This document shows, one piece after another, positions 9,782 through 18,934 of a DNA stretch of 45,252 nt (its first letter is position 1; each line of letters opens with the position of its first letter). The position numbers were made by a program, and so were the translations under genes. Under the pieces are notes generated by a model. That model ran no database searches. It was not told the DNA's origin and was given only the letters and a program-made list of their open reading frames with translations. The DNA comes from Flavobacteriales bacterium (lineage in GTDB: Bacteria; Bacteroidota; Bacteroidia; Flavobacteriales_F; PHOS-HE28), in NCBI GenBank assembly GCA_020852835.1, contig JADZAC010000021.1, forward strand, positions 1-45,252, written 5' to 3'.

Positions 9782-11476
9782 ATGCACCTCCTCGACTGGG
9801 CCATCCTGCTCGGCACCTTGGGCTTCATCGTGGGCTACGGCGTGTGGAAAACGCGCCACACCCGCACCAGCGAGGGTTACCTGCGCGGGGGTGATGATGC
9901 CCGCTGGTGGGGCGTGGGCCTGAGCGTAATGGCCACCCAGGCCAGCGCCATCACCTTCCTGAGCACCCCGGGGCAGGGCTTTGCCGACGGCTTGGGCTTC
10001 GTGCAGTTCTATTTCGGCCTGCCCCTGGCCATGCTGGTGATCAACCTGGTGTTCATCCCGCTGTACTACAAGTGGAAGGTGTTCACCGCCTACGAGTTCA
10101 TCGGCAAGCGCTTCGACCGGCGCACGCGCCTGCTCACCGCCGGGCTGTTCCTGGTGCAGCGCAGCATGGCCGCCGGCATCACCATTTACGCACCCAGCAT
10201 CATCCTCAGCAAGGTGCTGGGCTGGCCGCTGTCCTGGACCTGCCTGTTCATCGGTGTGCTGGTGATCATCTACACCACCACTGGCGGCGCCCGCGCCGTG
10301 GGCGTAACCCACAAGCAGCAGATGGCCGTGATGTTCGCCGGGCTCTTCGTGGCCTTCGCCCTGGTGGTGCACTACCTGGCACCGGTGATGAGCTTCCCGG
10401 AAAGCCTGCGCCTGGCCGGCACCTTGGGCAAGCTCCATGCCGTGGACCTTTCCTTCGACCCGGCCGACAAATACACCTTGTGGAGCGGCCTCATCGGCGG
10501 CTTCTTCCTGCAGCTCTCCTACTTCGGCACCGACCAAAGCCAGGTGCAGCGCTACCTCGGCGGCCAAACCATGCAGCAGGCCAAGATGGGCCTGTGGATG
10601 AACGCCTTGTTGAAGATCCCCATGCAGTTCTTCATCCTGCTCACCGGCGTGCTGGTGTTCGTGTTCTACCTGGTGAACGCCTCCCCCTTGCACTGGAACA
10701 ACACCAACCGGCAGGCCCTGCAACAAGGTATTACCGCCCCGCAACTGCATGACCTCGAAGAGCGCCATGCCGCGAACGGATCCGCCTTGAAGGACCATAC
10801 CCTCGAATGGCTCGCTGCCGAGCGCGCGCACAACCCTGCGGCAAGGGCCCAAGCCCACCAGGAACTGGCCGCCGATCTTGCACGGGACCAGGCCTTGCGC
10901 AACGAAACCACCGCTCTGTTGCGGCAACACCACCCCGAGCGTGAAGCCAACGACAAGGACTACATCTTCATCACCTTCATCATGGACCACCTTCCCATCG
11001 GGGTGATCGGCCTGTTGCTGGCCATGATCTTCAGCGCAGGGATGAGCAGCACCAGCGCGGAACTGAGCGCCTTGGCCACGACCGCCGTGGTGGATGTGCT
11101 GCCGCCCAAGCCCAACGACACCCGCCTGGTGCGCCGCAGCCAATGGGCCACCGTGGGCTTCGGCCTGCTGGCCTTGGCCTTCGCTGCCGTGTTCTCCCTC
11201 TTTGAGAACCTCATCCAGGCGGTGAACATCCTGGGCTCCCTGTTCTACGGCACCATCCTGGGCATATTCCTGGTGGCCTTCTTCTTCAAGCAGGTGAAGG
11301 GCTCCGCAGTGTTCGTGGCCGCCATCATCGCCCAGGCCGCCATCTTCATCCTCCATTTCTCCGGCTTGGAAGTGGCTTTCCTGTGGTACAACCTCATTGC
11401 ACCCGCCATTACCGTGGTGCTGGCCCTGATCATGCAGCCGTTGGTGGCGGCATCCGAACGGGGCGCCCCCCGGTGA
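9782..11476 (+). CDS. Sodium:solute symporter family transporter
   Basis: This is a 564-residue inner-membrane transporter of the SSS family, expected to import a small solute with sodium. About 13 membrane spans are visible, starting at residue 3. The conserved early segment MATQASAITFLSTPGQGF and the later GLLLAMIFSAGMSSTSAELSAL segment fit the family. A hydrophilic, Ala- and charge-rich insertion of about 95 residues (298-392) lies between two spans; similar cytoplasmic loops occur in Bacteroidota members. It follows the aminotransferase by 3 nt, which suggests the solute may be an amino acid or peptide-derived compound, but that is inference. The family includes sugar, sialic acid and amino acid carriers, so the substrate stays open. 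Confidence 0.88.
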   Translation: MHLLDWAILLGTLGFIVGYGVWKTRHTRTSEGYLRGGDDARWWGVGLSVMATQASAITFLSTPGQGFADGLGFVQFYFGLPLAMLVINLVFIPLYYKWKVFTAYEFIGKRFDRRTRLLTAGLFLVQRSMAAGITIYAPSIILSKVLGWPLSWTCLFIGVLVIIYTTTGGARAVGVTHKQQMAVMFAGLFVAFALVVHYLAPVMSFPESLRLAGTLGKLHAVDLSFDPADKYTLWSGLIGGFFLQLSYFGTDQSQVQRYLGGQTMQQAKMGLWMNALLKIPMQFFILLTGVLVFVFYLVNASPLHWNNTNRQALQQGITAPQLHDLEERHAANGSALKDHTLEWLAAERAHNPAARAQAHQELAADLARDQALRNETTALLRQHHPEREANDKDYIFITFIMDHLPIGVIGLLLAMIFSAGMSSTSAELSALATTAVVDVLPPKPNDTRLVRRSQWATVGFGLLALAFAAVFSLFENLIQAVNILGSLFYGTILGIFLVAFFFKQVKGSAVFVAAIIAQAAIFILHFSGLEVAFLWYNLIAPAITVVLALIMQPLVAASERGAPR

Positions 11477-11599
11477 TGCCTGTGGCCAAACGCAATTGAC
11501 CGGTCCGGGGCCTGGGGCTGCCGTTGGCCGGTTGTCCCGGATGGCCGACACGGGCCTTCCCAACTTTATGGCACCGCTCCGCTGCGCAACCCCGCTGCC

Positions 11600-11821
11600 A
11601 TGAAGAACAAGTCCCTTGCACCAACATTCGCGCTCATCCTGCTCCTGGGCGTGGCCTTGGCACTGCTCACCGGGTGCGGCGCACCGGCCCCAAGCCGTTC
11701 CACGCCGCCGTCTTCAGGTGAACGGATCGGGCTCTCCGGGCACCCCTCCCTCGTTTTGGCCACTGTTCTTCCATGCCGGCACCACTCGCCTGCCTGCCTG
11801 TACCGGTTAACGATCTTTTAG
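11600..11821 (+). CDS. Possible small lipoprotein (doubtful)
   Basis: A 73-codon frame starts MKNKSLAPTFALILLLGVAL and has a good lipobox LTGC with Cys26, so the first third looks like a genuine lipoprotein signal peptide. The remaining part is Ser/Pro-rich and then compositionally unlike a protein domain. It may be a short lipoprotein, a degraded gene or chance. It sits between the symporter gene and a secreted sorting-domain protein, with no clear promoter or terminator of its own. Confidence 0.4.
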   Translation: MKNKSLAPTFALILLLGVALALLTGCGAPAPSRSTPPSSGERIGLSGHPSLVLATVLPCRHHSPACLYRLTIF

Positions 11822-11864
11822 CGCCGTTGGCCATTTCTACCGCCCCCGCTGTGCATTGGCATCC

Positions 11865-11872
11865 TAATTTGG
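11865..11872 (+). promoter_or_regulatory. Weak putative -7 box of the secreted protein at 11907
   Basis: TAATTTGG resembles TAnnTTTG with one shift or mismatch. It ends 34 nt before the ATG at 11907. Confidence 0.3.
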
Positions 11873-11906
11873 CGCCCCTCGGAACAAAACCAGATTGAAC
11901 AAGCAC

Positions 11907-13817
11907 ATGACGAACAAGATCTACGCACCGGCGTTGGCTCTCTCGCTCTTGGCGGGAGGGGCCCAAGCCCAACAGAACGGGAGTCGGTCTCCCTTCTCCA
12001 ACCGGCTGCAGGCCCTGCACCAGGAACACGTGCCCGTGCAACACCCCCAAGAGCCGGGCAACGCCCAGCGCGAAACCGTCTTCAGCGAGGACTTTGCCAA
12101 TGGCATGGTCGGCAACAACGGCTTCGGCGCCTGGACCGTGAGCGGGCCCAACGGCGACGTGTGGCGCAAGACCACCACCGGGCCCACCGGTGCCTATAGT
12201 GACGTCTCCGAAGCGATCACTTCCGCCACAGCTTCCAATGGCTTCATGATCTTCGCCTCGGATTCGGCCAATACCGACGGCAACGGCAATATGATCGACC
12301 CGCCCGTGGCCCTCACCGGTTCCCTGGTATCGCCCGTGCTGGACCTCAGCGCCAACCCCTTCGTGGAGATCCGCTTCTCCCACGTGTTCCGCTTCTGCTG
12401 CTCGGACAACACGCCCGGCCACTTCGTGGACGTGAGCACCGACGGCGGCACCACTTGGCCCAACCGCTTCAACGTGGAGAACGGCATTGAGGACAACGTG
12501 GACCCCGGCACCGTGGAGTTCGCCGTGCCCATCGCCGCCATCATCAACGGCAACGCCAGCAACGTGCGCTTCCGTTTCACCCAGGACGGCGCCAACGGCA
12601 TCACCCACTACCACTGGCAGGTGGATGACATCCAGATCAACACCCTGCCGGACAACGAGCTGAACATGCTCTACGGCTACACCTCCCAGTTCGGCGGCGG
12701 CTATGAGTACGGCACCGTGCCCCAAAGCCAGATGCCCACCAGCATCAACGTGGGCGGGGCCATTTTCAACTACGGCTCCAACACCCAGGAAAACGTGAGC
12801 ATGACCATCACCCTGCAGGATGCCTCCAGCAATGAAGTGGCCACCCTCACCCTCCCTGTGGGCACCATTCTCGGCGGTGACACCGCCTTCCCCGACGGCA
12901 TGCTCACCCTGCCCGCCAACATGCCCTTGGGCACCTACACCGCCGTGTTCACCATGACCAGCGACAGCATCGCCGAGGATGAAATGCCCAACAACAACAC
13001 CGTGAACCGCTACCTGGGCGTAAGCCAAGACCTCTATTGCCTGGATGCCATGTCCGTGATCCCCACCGGTGAACAGGTGCTGAGCAGTGTGGGCACCACC
13101 TCCTTTACCAACAACACCGTGGACGTGCGCCTGCTGAACTACTTCGAGGTGCACACCGAGCAGACCTTCACCGGCGTGGAGATCCAGCTGAGCTCCCAAG
13201 CCCAGGCCGGCAGCTACTTCATTGCTGCAGTGTACGACACGGCCGACCTTTATGTAGGTACGCCCCTCAACGCGCCCTTGGTGGAATCCGAGCCCCGCAT
13301 CATTACCCAAGGCGACCTGAGCAGCGGCCGCAAGCCCTCCGTGGCCTTTATGGACGCCATTACCCTGCCGGTGGGCGCCTACTATGTTTCGGCCAACCTG
13401 TACAAGGAAAACGGCAAGAACATTTACGTGCTGGACGACCAGACCGTACCCCAGCCTGCTGACGCCAGCATGCTCTGGCTACCGGTGGATGATGAGAACA
13501 GCCAGTTCATCTATGGCAACGGCAACGCTTGGGCCGTGCGCCTGAGCAGCTCCCCCAGCGTGGGCGTGCAGGAGGTGGCCAACCTGGAAGGTGTATCCCT
13601 CTTCCCCAGCCCCACCAACGGCCCCTTGGAGATCCGTTTGGAAACACCCGGCAAAACCTCCGTGGAGGTGTTCAACACCTTGGGCAAACTGGTGCAGACC
13701 GCCAGCTTCAACGGCACCCGCACCACGCTTGACCTCAGCGGCAATGCCGCAGGCGTGTACACCGTGCGCGTAAGCGACGGCGCCCGCTACAACGTGCAGC
13801 GCATCGCCCTGCAGTAA
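11907..13817 (+). CDS. Secreted multi-domain protein with type IX sorting domain
   Basis: This is a 636-residue exported protein. The ATG at 11907 gives a signal peptide ending at GAQAQQ; a TTG four codons earlier is in frame but less likely. Residues about 50-250 resemble the jelly-roll module often labelled choice-of-anchor or cleaved-adhesin type (VFSEDFANG, then a run of beta strands with ISHYHWQVDDIQIN-like ends). The middle part (about 255-540) looks like two or more immunoglobulin-like beta domains. The last 75 residues are a type A sorting domain (LFPSPTNGPLEIRL, then NAAGVYTVRV). It should be exported by the type IX system and anchored to the cell surface. No catalytic motif is seen, so adhesion or a structural role is the best guess. 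A strong terminator follows. Confidence 0.85.
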   Translation: MTNKIYAPALALSLLAGGAQAQQNGSRSPFSNRLQALHQEHVPVQHPQEPGNAQRETVFSEDFANGMVGNNGFGAWTVSGPNGDVWRKTTTGPTGAYSDVSEAITSATASNGFMIFASDSANTDGNGNMIDPPVALTGSLVSPVLDLSANPFVEIRFSHVFRFCCSDNTPGHFVDVSTDGGTTWPNRFNVENGIEDNVDPGTVEFAVPIAAIINGNASNVRFRFTQDGANGITHYHWQVDDIQINTLPDNELNMLYGYTSQFGGGYEYGTVPQSQMPTSINVGGAIFNYGSNTQENVSMTITLQDASSNEVATLTLPVGTILGGDTAFPDGMLTLPANMPLGTYTAVFTMTSDSIAEDEMPNNNTVNRYLGVSQDLYCLDAMSVIPTGEQVLSSVGTTSFTNNTVDVRLLNYFEVHTEQTFTGVEIQLSSQAQAGSYFIAAVYDTADLYVGTPLNAPLVESEPRIITQGDLSSGRKPSVAFMDAITLPVGAYYVSANLYKENGKNIYVLDDQTVPQPADASMLWLPVDDENSQFIYGNGNAWAVRLSSSPSVGVQEVANLEGVSLFPSPTNGPLEIRLETPGKTSVEVFNTLGKLVQTASFNGTRTTLDLSGNAAGVYTVRVSDGARYNVQRIALQ

Positions 13818-13832
13818 GCACCTGACAGCAGT

Positions 13833-13870
13833 AACGCCCCCCGGCCTGGCAACAGGTACCGGGGGGCGTT
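13833..13870. terminator. Strong hairpin terminator between convergent genes
   Basis: AACGCCCCCCGG (13833-13844) pairs perfectly with CCGGGGGGCGTT (13859-13870); an inner CCTG-GCAA-CAGG hairpin closes the loop. CCTTTT follows on the plus strand. It ends the plus-strand secreted-protein gene 16 bases after its stop. Confidence 0.8.
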
Positions 13871-14123
13871 CCTTTTGCGCCCTGGCCGAACCCGGTACAA
13901 ATACTCCGGATAAGGCGCAGGCACGTACCAGTCGAACGATCTTCCCGGGCCGGCGATAAAATAGGGCGATGACGGCAAGGAAGGTAATGGAGGAGCTGGC
14001 TCTTTCGCATCCCTCGCCGTCCTCACCTGCATCGCAGGAGTTCGGCCCTGTCCTCAGGCACCAAATGATCGTTTCCCCGGTACCTGCGGGATAGTTCGCA
14101 ACGCACCGCGCTGCGCACCGGCC
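13871..14123. other. Convergent intergenic remainder, nothing seen
   Basis: Together with the terminator this makes a gap of about 306 bases between two convergent stop codons. No frame, RNA gene or promoter box that I could support is present. Confidence 0.5.
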
Positions 14124-17100
14124 TCACTTCGGCCCACCCAGCTCCACCCGCATGCGGTTGTCATCCGGGTGGCGATCGAAGAAGAGGTGATCCGGGTCGA
14201 TGACCACTGCTGAAGGCTTGGCCGCCACTTGGAAGGTGAACATGTTCTCACCGGTGTGCAGCTGCACCCGCTGCTGCACCAAGGGCACGTCGTTCAACGC
14301 TTTGTCCTTGCCGTAGCTGGGCCAGCGCTCCACGGCCAGGTCCATCCAGTCGTTCATGGGCACGGTGGTGCCTTTTCCGAGGGAATCGGCATGTTCCTTT
14401 TCAGCGGTAAGTTTTATGGTCACTGTCCAGGTGCTGTCGGCATTGCGCTCACCCGTAGCTTCGATCACCTGGTTGTCGTACAAGGTGATGTACTTGATGT
14501 TGTCCTCCAAGAGGTAGTTCAGGCTGTCGGGCGTCACCTTGCGCACTGCCCGGTACCAATCCAGCGAGGTGGGCCAAGGAGGATCGGCATAGCCGAAGCT
14601 GTCAACCAGCGCACGGAAGGCCTTGTTGAGCGTGTCCTCACCCAGGAAGGAGCGCAGGTTGTAAAGCATCACGCTGCCTTTGTTGTAGTGGACATAGCCC
14701 TGGTTCTCCACGGTAAGGAGCGGAGTTTCGCCCAACGCTTCGGACCCGCGTGCGTTCTGGTACTTGTCGCCTTCGTACTTGAGGAACTTGCGCATGTGGT
14801 CCTTGCCGTACTCCTTCTCCATCACCATGAGCGCGGCGTATTGGGCCATGCTTTCGCTGAGCAGCGTGGCGCCCTGCATGTTGGCGCCGATCACCTGGTG
14901 GGCCCACCATTGGTGCCCGGTTTCGTGCGCCACCACGTAGAACACCATGTCGATGTCTTCCTTGGCCGTGAGGTCGGTGATGAAACCGATGGACTCGCTG
15001 TAGGGCATGGTGCCCGGGAACGCTTGGGCGAAGGAAGAGTAGCGGGGGAACTCGATGATGCGTGCCTGCTTCTGCCGGTAGGGGCCGAAATGGGCGGTGA
15101 AATAATCCAGCGACTTGTGCATGGAGTTGAGCATGCGCGGCACGTTCACGCCGTGCTCCTTCTGGTAGTACACCTCCAGATCCACATCAGGGAATTTGCC
15201 CTGGGGATCCTTCCAGGTTTCCCGGGCAACTTCGTAACGCGCACTGAGGAAGGAGTAGAAGTTCAATGCCTTGTGGTCCAGCTCGTAGGTGAACCAGCGC
15301 TTCCCATCGGCCAACCATTCCTTCTTGAGCGATCCCGGTGCCACGGCGATCTGGTCCGGCGCGGTGCCGATGGTGGTGCGCACATGCACCCAGTCGCTGT
15401 AGCGCATGATGTAGTTGAACCGGCGCTTGGCGGGGTCGTCGCTCAGCTTAGGCATGCGTTCGTTGGGCGGCAGCTTGTGCTTGCGCCGCTTTTCGCGGTC
15501 TTGCAGCTCACCGCCCGCATCGTACCCGATCGCCGGGATCAGGTCCATGTTGTTGAAGAAGCTGCCGTTCTGCACCAAGGAGGTGAACTCCACTTGGTTC
15601 GAGATGCCCTTGGGGCGCCAGCCGCCGGAAACGGCGAAGGAAAGGGAATCGCCGGGCTTCATCGGCGAAGCCAGATGGTACATGCGCTGGTTCAACGCAC
15701 TGTCATTGAGCACGAGCTTGGCCCCCGGGATGTCCAACCGCACGTTCATGCGGCGCGGCACATTGAAATAGAGCGTATCGATGGCCGTCGCGGCCTTGTT
15801 CACCAGCCGGATGTCCGCTTTATAGCTGATGGCCCGTGCTGCGGGGTCCAGTTCGATGTGGTAGGAGATGTCGGTGAAGTACGGTTGCACCATGTGCTCG
15901 AATTTCCTGTAGTCCTTTTCATAGCGGACCTGCAGCTCCTCCGATTCATCGCTGGTGAAGTAGGTATTGAGCACCTTGGTGTTGTACCACCCGAAACCCG
16001 CCATCAGCAGCCAGGCGGCACCCAGTGCGGCGGTTACGGGCCACGCGCCCCGCAGCCTGCCCGAGGCATGCCTGAAACGCCAGCGCCAGGCCGTGTCGTT
16101 GCCGCGCACCGTAAAGAAGTAGGTGGCCAGCACAAGCAGTACCGCGAAGAGCAGCCAATACGAGCGGAAGAAGATCCAGTTGCGCATGAAGGGCCCGTAG
16201 CCGTTCATGTCCGAATAGGTCAGGCCGGAGGTGCCGTTGAACATCAACAAATTGGAAGACACGTCCAATGGCTGCCAGATGAAGATGTTGAGCACAAAGA
16301 GCACAATGAACACGAAGTAGCCGAGGTACTTGTTGTTCACCAGCACGTGCACCAGCATGGCCATTACGGCCCAGCACGCAAACGTGAGCGTGCCGGGCAG
16401 CACGAAGTAGGTGAAGTAAACACCCGGCTGCAGCCGGGTATAGCCGTGGATGAGCTGGGTGACCATGCCCGCAAGCACGGCAAACAGGTGTACCACAAGC
16501 ACAATACCGACCAAGGCGCACACCTTGGCCAACAAGGTGGTGGACGTGGCCATGGGCAGGGCATTGACAATGCCGTCCATCTTGGGTTCACGCTCCTTCC
16601 ACACGAGCTGGCCGCCGTAGAAGGTCACAATGATGAGCAGGTAAGTGCCCAGGGCGCCGCGCATCACATCCACCACATTATAGGTGACCGGATAGGTGGT
16701 ATTGCCGTACATGCTGGTAACGAAGCCCAGGGAGAAGAAGAGCTGCACCAGCCCCAGCGCCATGATGATGATGAAGGCGGTGCCCTTGAGCATGCCGAGG
16801 AAGTCGCCGCGGAACAAGGTGCCGAACTGCTGCCAACGGGCCTTGCGGCCATGGTGCAGGCTTGCGGCGGGCAATGGAGCCGCCGTCAATGCCAGGGGCA
16901 GGCGATCAGCTTCGTCCCATGGTTTCGCGCGCTGGGCGCGGTCAGTGAACCTGAAGCGCCAAAAGCCGTAGAGGAAAACGAGCAATGCCACGCCCATCCA
17001 GATCAACCGGTTCCAGAGCAGCACCCCGTCCAACGGAAGCAGGCGCGTATTTCTGTCCTCCACCGACCAGTACTTGGTAATGAGGTCGGTGGCCGCGCTT

Positions 17101-17735
17101 CCAAATGGATCCAGCAAGGCGGCCAATTGCTGGTTCTCCATGTCTTCCATAAAAGTACCCGCCAAGGAATAGCCCACGAAAAGCACAATGGCCGCTACGA
17201 AGGAGGCCATGGTGGAGCGCAAGAGCACGGCCACCGCGAAGATGATGGCGGCGCAAAAGAGGATGTTCGGCAAGGCCACCACCAGAAAGCCTTCCACATG
17301 CGCGAGCATGCGGTTGGGGCCCAACCGGAGCGGGTCCACCTCCGGCCACCAACTGCCCAGCACCATGCCCAAGGACACGCCCAGCAAGGGCAGGCAGGCC
17401 ACGAAGGTGCTGCCCAGGAACTTGCCCACGAGGTAGCTGTACTTGGAAACAGGCGTGGAAAAGATGATCTGCGCCGTGTCGCTCGTATGGTCGCGTATGG
17501 CCGTGGCATTCACGAAGGCCGTGACCATGAGCACGGCCAGGAAGGACATGGCCCCGTAGAATTGGTACACCACGTACGGCGCGTTCTTGTGCACATTGCC
17601 CACGCCGCCGCCGATCTGCACATTGTCGGAGATCACCGCGAAGAAGGGCAGCAGGCCCAGCACCAGGAAAAAAATGTACACCATCGGCTGCCGCAGCCAG
17701 TAACGCACCTCGAAGAGGAAGAAGCGCCTGGTCAT
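14124..17735 (-). CDS. ABC-2 permease fused to an M1-family metallopeptidase
   Basis: This 1203-residue fusion joins an ABC-2 type permease to a zinc aminopeptidase-like domain. Residues 1-280 and about 310-560 are two permease halves with roughly six spans each; a further span at about 575-595 leads to the peptidase part (about 600-1203). The gluzincin motif is HETGH at 937-941, and Glu961 in LLSESMAQY is the likely third zinc ligand, 19 residues after His941 rather than the classical 18. The usual GxMEN substrate motif is absent; FPGTMPYSESIGF occupies that place. The start overlaps the stop of the ATPase gene by ATGA, so the two are translationally coupled. Fusions of this kind are known in Bacteroidota but their substrate is unknown. 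The peptidase should face the periplasm and may process or recognise what the transporter moves. Confidence 0.85.
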   Translation of the reverse strand: MTRRFFLFEVRYWLRQPMVYIFFLVLGLLPFFAVISDNVQIGGGVGNVHKNAPYVVYQFYGAMSFLAVLMVTAFVNATAIRDHTSDTAQIIFSTPVSKYSYLVGKFLGSTFVACLPLLGVSLGMVLGSWWPEVDPLRLGPNRMLAHVEGFLVVALPNILFCAAIIFAVAVLLRSTMASFVAAIVLFVGYSLAGTFMEDMENQQLAALLDPFGSAATDLITKYWSVEDRNTRLLPLDGVLLWNRLIWMGVALLVFLYGFWRFRFTDRAQRAKPWDEADRLPLALTAAPLPAASLHHGRKARWQQFGTLFRGDFLGMLKGTAFIIIMALGLVQLFFSLGFVTSMYGNTTYPVTYNVVDVMRGALGTYLLIIVTFYGGQLVWKEREPKMDGIVNALPMATSTTLLAKVCALVGIVLVVHLFAVLAGMVTQLIHGYTRLQPGVYFTYFVLPGTLTFACWAVMAMLVHVLVNNKYLGYFVFIVLFVLNIFIWQPLDVSSNLLMFNGTSGLTYSDMNGYGPFMRNWIFFRSYWLLFAVLLVLATYFFTVRGNDTAWRWRFRHASGRLRGAWPVTAALGAAWLLMAGFGWYNTKVLNTYFTSDESEELQVRYEKDYRKFEHMVQPYFTDISYHIELDPAARAISYKADIRLVNKAATAIDTLYFNVPRRMNVRLDIPGAKLVLNDSALNQRMYHLASPMKPGDSLSFAVSGGWRPKGISNQVEFTSLVQNGSFFNNMDLIPAIGYDAGGELQDREKRRKHKLPPNERMPKLSDDPAKRRFNYIMRYSDWVHVRTTIGTAPDQIAVAPGSLKKEWLADGKRWFTYELDHKALNFYSFLSARYEVARETWKDPQGKFPDVDLEVYYQKEHGVNVPRMLNSMHKSLDYFTAHFGPYRQKQARIIEFPRYSSFAQAFPGTMPYSESIGFITDLTAKEDIDMVFYVVAHETGHQWWAHQVIGANMQGATLLSESMAQYAALMVMEKEYGKDHMRKFLKYEGDKYQNARGSEALGETPLLTVENQGYVHYNKGSVMLYNLRSFLGEDTLNKAFRALVDSFGYADPPWPTSLDWYRAVRKVTPDSLNYLLEDNIKYITLYDNQVIEATGERNADSTWTVTIKLTAEKEHADSLGKGTTVPMNDWMDLAVERWPSYGKDKALNDVPLVQQRVQLHTGENMFTFQVAAKPSAVVIDPDHLFFDRHPDDNRMRVELGGPK

Positions 17736-18622
17736 TGGGCTGCGGTTTGGCCGTTGCTGCGGTTGATGGCCCCGAAGAAGACGTCCTCCAGGCTCGGCTC
17801 CACGGATACAAAGCCCTCGGCCGGTCGTTCTTCATCCAGCAGGTGGATCACCGGTACCCCGGCCACCAAGCGGTTGCTGATCAGCTTCCCGCTGGCGGCA
17901 TACCCTTCCAGTTCGCTCTTGGGAATGCGCTTTTCCCATACCCTTCCCTGCATCGCGCGCAGCGAATCATCCGGCGGGCCCGCGTAGAGCACCTTGCCCT
18001 TGTTGATGATGGCCATGTTGCTGCACAGCTCCTTCACGTCCTGCACGATGTGCGTGCTGAGGATCACCACCACGTTCTCGCCGATCTCGGTGAGCAGGTT
18101 GTAGAACCGGTTGCGCTCGCCAGGGTCCAGGCCCGCCGTGGGTTCGTCCACGATGATGAGCTTGGGTTCGCCGATCAGGCTTTGCGCAATGCCGAAGCGC
18201 TGCTTCATGCCGCCGCTGAACCCGCTGAGCCGCCGCTTGCGCTGGTCCCACAGGTTTACCCGGTGCAGCAGGGCCTCCACCAGCTCTTTGCGTTCCCGCT
18301 TTACCGTTACCCCCTTCAGCAAGGCGATGTGGTCCAGCATCTCCAGGGCGTTCACCTTGGGGTATACGCCGAACTCCTGCGGCAGATAGCCCAAGGTCCG
18401 CCGCACCGCTTCCTTGTCCTTGAGCACATCGATCTCGCCCAGTTTGGCGGTACCGGCATCGGCTTCCTGAAGCGTGGCCAGGATGCGCATGAGCGTGCTC
18501 TTGCCCGCGCCGTTGGGGCCCAGCAGGCCGAACATGCCCGTAGGGATGTGCAGGCTTACGTGGTCCAGTGCCTTCACTCCGTTGGCGTAAGTCTTGCAGA
18601 GGCCTTCAATGAGGAGTTCCAT
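17732..18622 (-). CDS. ABC transporter ATP-binding protein
   Basis: This 296-residue cytoplasmic ATPase drives the permease/peptidase fusion encoded next to it. Walker A is GPNGAGKST at residues 35-43, the signature is LSGFSGGMKQR, Walker B is LIIVDEPTAGLD, and the switch histidine is in LSTHIVQD. The C-terminal 70 residues carry the PSLEDVFF segment typical of exporter-type (CcmA/NatA-like) subunits. The 4-base ATGA overlap with the downstream gene implies a fixed stoichiometry and one transcript. A weak CATCTTGC -7-like box lies 18 nt upstream (18641-18648, minus strand). ATPases of this group power ABC-2 permeases in drug, lipid or sodium export; the substrate here is not deducible. Confidence 0.92.
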   Translation of the reverse strand: MELLIEGLCKTYANGVKALDHVSLHIPTGMFGLLGPNGAGKSTLMRILATLQEADAGTAKLGEIDVLKDKEAVRRTLGYLPQEFGVYPKVNALEMLDHIALLKGVTVKRERKELVEALLHRVNLWDQRKRRLSGFSGGMKQRFGIAQSLIGEPKLIIVDEPTAGLDPGERNRFYNLLTEIGENVVVILSTHIVQDVKELCSNMAIINKGKVLYAGPPDDSLRAMQGRVWEKRIPKSELEGYAASGKLISNRLVAGVPVIHLLDEERPAEGFVSVEPSLEDVFFGAINRSNGQTAAQ

Positions 18623-18934
18623 GATCGGGGTTTTGCACGCGCAAGATGCGGAACTTTCACCTTGGCAGGCCCCCGATCACACAAGCGGTCGGGCATGGAG
18701 CCCAGTGGCGTCCGTACCGCCGACCGGGGCTACGGTCTGATGGGCGCGGTCCGCGAGCTGCCGGCCCGGTGCCTTGACGGGATCGCGGCCATCGGCCGTT
18801 CTTCCCGAAGGTGGAACATGGATTTGCCTCTTGCCGGTCATGGCATGGTCCTTCTGGATTGCTTGCCCTGAACCTCCGGTAAGTGACGTTGGCCGGCCAT
18901 AGTACATTGGCACCGCCCGTAGATCCTTGCACAG
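18623..18934. other. Divergent promoter region
   Basis: This 312-base gap separates the start of the minus-strand ATPase from a plus-strand secreted-protein gene. Besides the two candidate -7 boxes (18641-18648 minus, 18903-18910 plus) I see no gene, repeat or RNA structure. Confidence 0.5.
18903..18910 (+). promoter_or_regulatory. Putative -7 box of the secreted protein at 18935
   Basis: TACATTGG, close to TAnnTTTG, ends 24 nt before the ATG. A TTG at 18889-18891 is only 11 nt away, too near for a normal -33 element. Confidence 0.35.

Noticed and set aside
13833..13870. Possible member of the REP-like repeat family
   Set aside because: It lacks the GGGCCTTCAGCCC core and sits where a terminator is expected, 16 bases after a stop codon.
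14229..17987. Open frame of 1252 codons opposite the permease/peptidase fusion
   Set aside because: The translation is His/Gly/Val-rich low-complexity shadow sequence, while the minus strand encodes a clear two-domain protein.
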